Origin: Arthrobacter saudimassiliensis
GTDB lineage: Bacteria; Actinomycetota; Actinomycetes; Actinomycetales; Micrococcaceae
Reading direction: 5' to 3'
DNA length: 64,000 nt
NCBI GenBank assembly: GCA_900016675.1
Contig: LN483070.1
Location: 1 to 64,000 of the forward strand
Positions within the stretch are counted from its first letter, which is position 1, and every line of letters starts with the position of its first letter. Shown here in pieces: positions 63,995-64,000 of this stretch. A model generated the notes under the pieces. That model was not told where the DNA came from. It saw only the letters and a program-made list of their open reading frames with translations, and did not search any database. The translations under genes and the position numbers were made by a program.

Positions 63995-64000
63995 CCTGCC

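Overview
This is a high-GC (roughly 70%) actinobacterial chromosome segment. The partial 16S rRNA, the GTG-rich starts, the GlgE-type glycogen pathway, a Bpa-type proteasome activator and the gene order around carD and senX3-regX3 point to Micrococcaceae, most likely Arthrobacter in the broad sense. No mobile element, CRISPR array or prophage is visible, and genes are densely packed on both strands.

Layout. 1-1435 is a 16S rRNA gene on the minus strand that runs off the left edge; its leader, boxA-like element and promoter lie at 1436-1706. 1848-16450 is glycogen and trehalose metabolism: a leaderless minus-strand operon glgE-treS-mak/glgB, in which maltokinase and branching enzyme are one ORF, diverges from glgP. 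An Lrp/AsnC-type regulator, a MerR/TipAS regulator with its own palindromic promoter, and glgX follow. 16488-22000 holds rlmB, cysS, ispF, ispD and carD, divergent from an LpqE-like lipoprotein; this order is also known in mycobacteria. 22080-25627 is regX3-senX3 divergent from phoU across a PHO-box-like repeat, then gpmA. 25725-32600 holds housekeeping genes: a methyltransferase, DUF2516, a cystathionine gamma-synthase-like enzyme, a DUF1275 protein, tmk, holB, a secreted S33 hydrolase and tRNA-Thr(CGT).

33265-61399 is one continuous flagellar locus. A minus-strand operon of about 20 kb runs flgB-flgC-fliE-fliF-fliG-fliH-fliI-fliJ-(NlpC/P60)-fliK-flgD-flgE-flbD-motA-motB-fliM-fliN-fliO-fliP-fliQ-fliR-flhB-flhA-(FlhF-like)-csrA, mostly with 1-4 base overlaps. 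Upstream lie fliD-fliS-(small FliT-position gene), flagellin, a FliA/WhiG-family sigma factor, and a divergent plus-strand set flgN-flgK-flgL-fliW. Near-identical sigma-28-type promoters (TAAC-N15-GCCGATAA/G) precede flagellin, flgN and fliM, with a slightly weaker one before flgB. The flagellin and flgB leaders carry small hairpins exposing GGA in the loop, the signature of CsrA sites. With csrA and fliW at the two ends of the locus, this suggests a complete sigma-28 plus CsrA/FliW control circuit. Points of interest are a FlhF-like protein without a P-loop, a FliM without the CheY-binding EIDALL motif, a flagellar NlpC/P60 protein without a signal peptide, and the absence of flgF, flgG, flgM and che genes from the window.

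61508-63903 carries an aldo/keto reductase, a conserved small protein, the proteasome activator Bpa with its C-terminal GQYL, and a small acidic protein. About ten non-flagellar genes have a -10 hexamer exactly 6-7 bases before a GTG or ATG start, so leaderless transcription appears common here.
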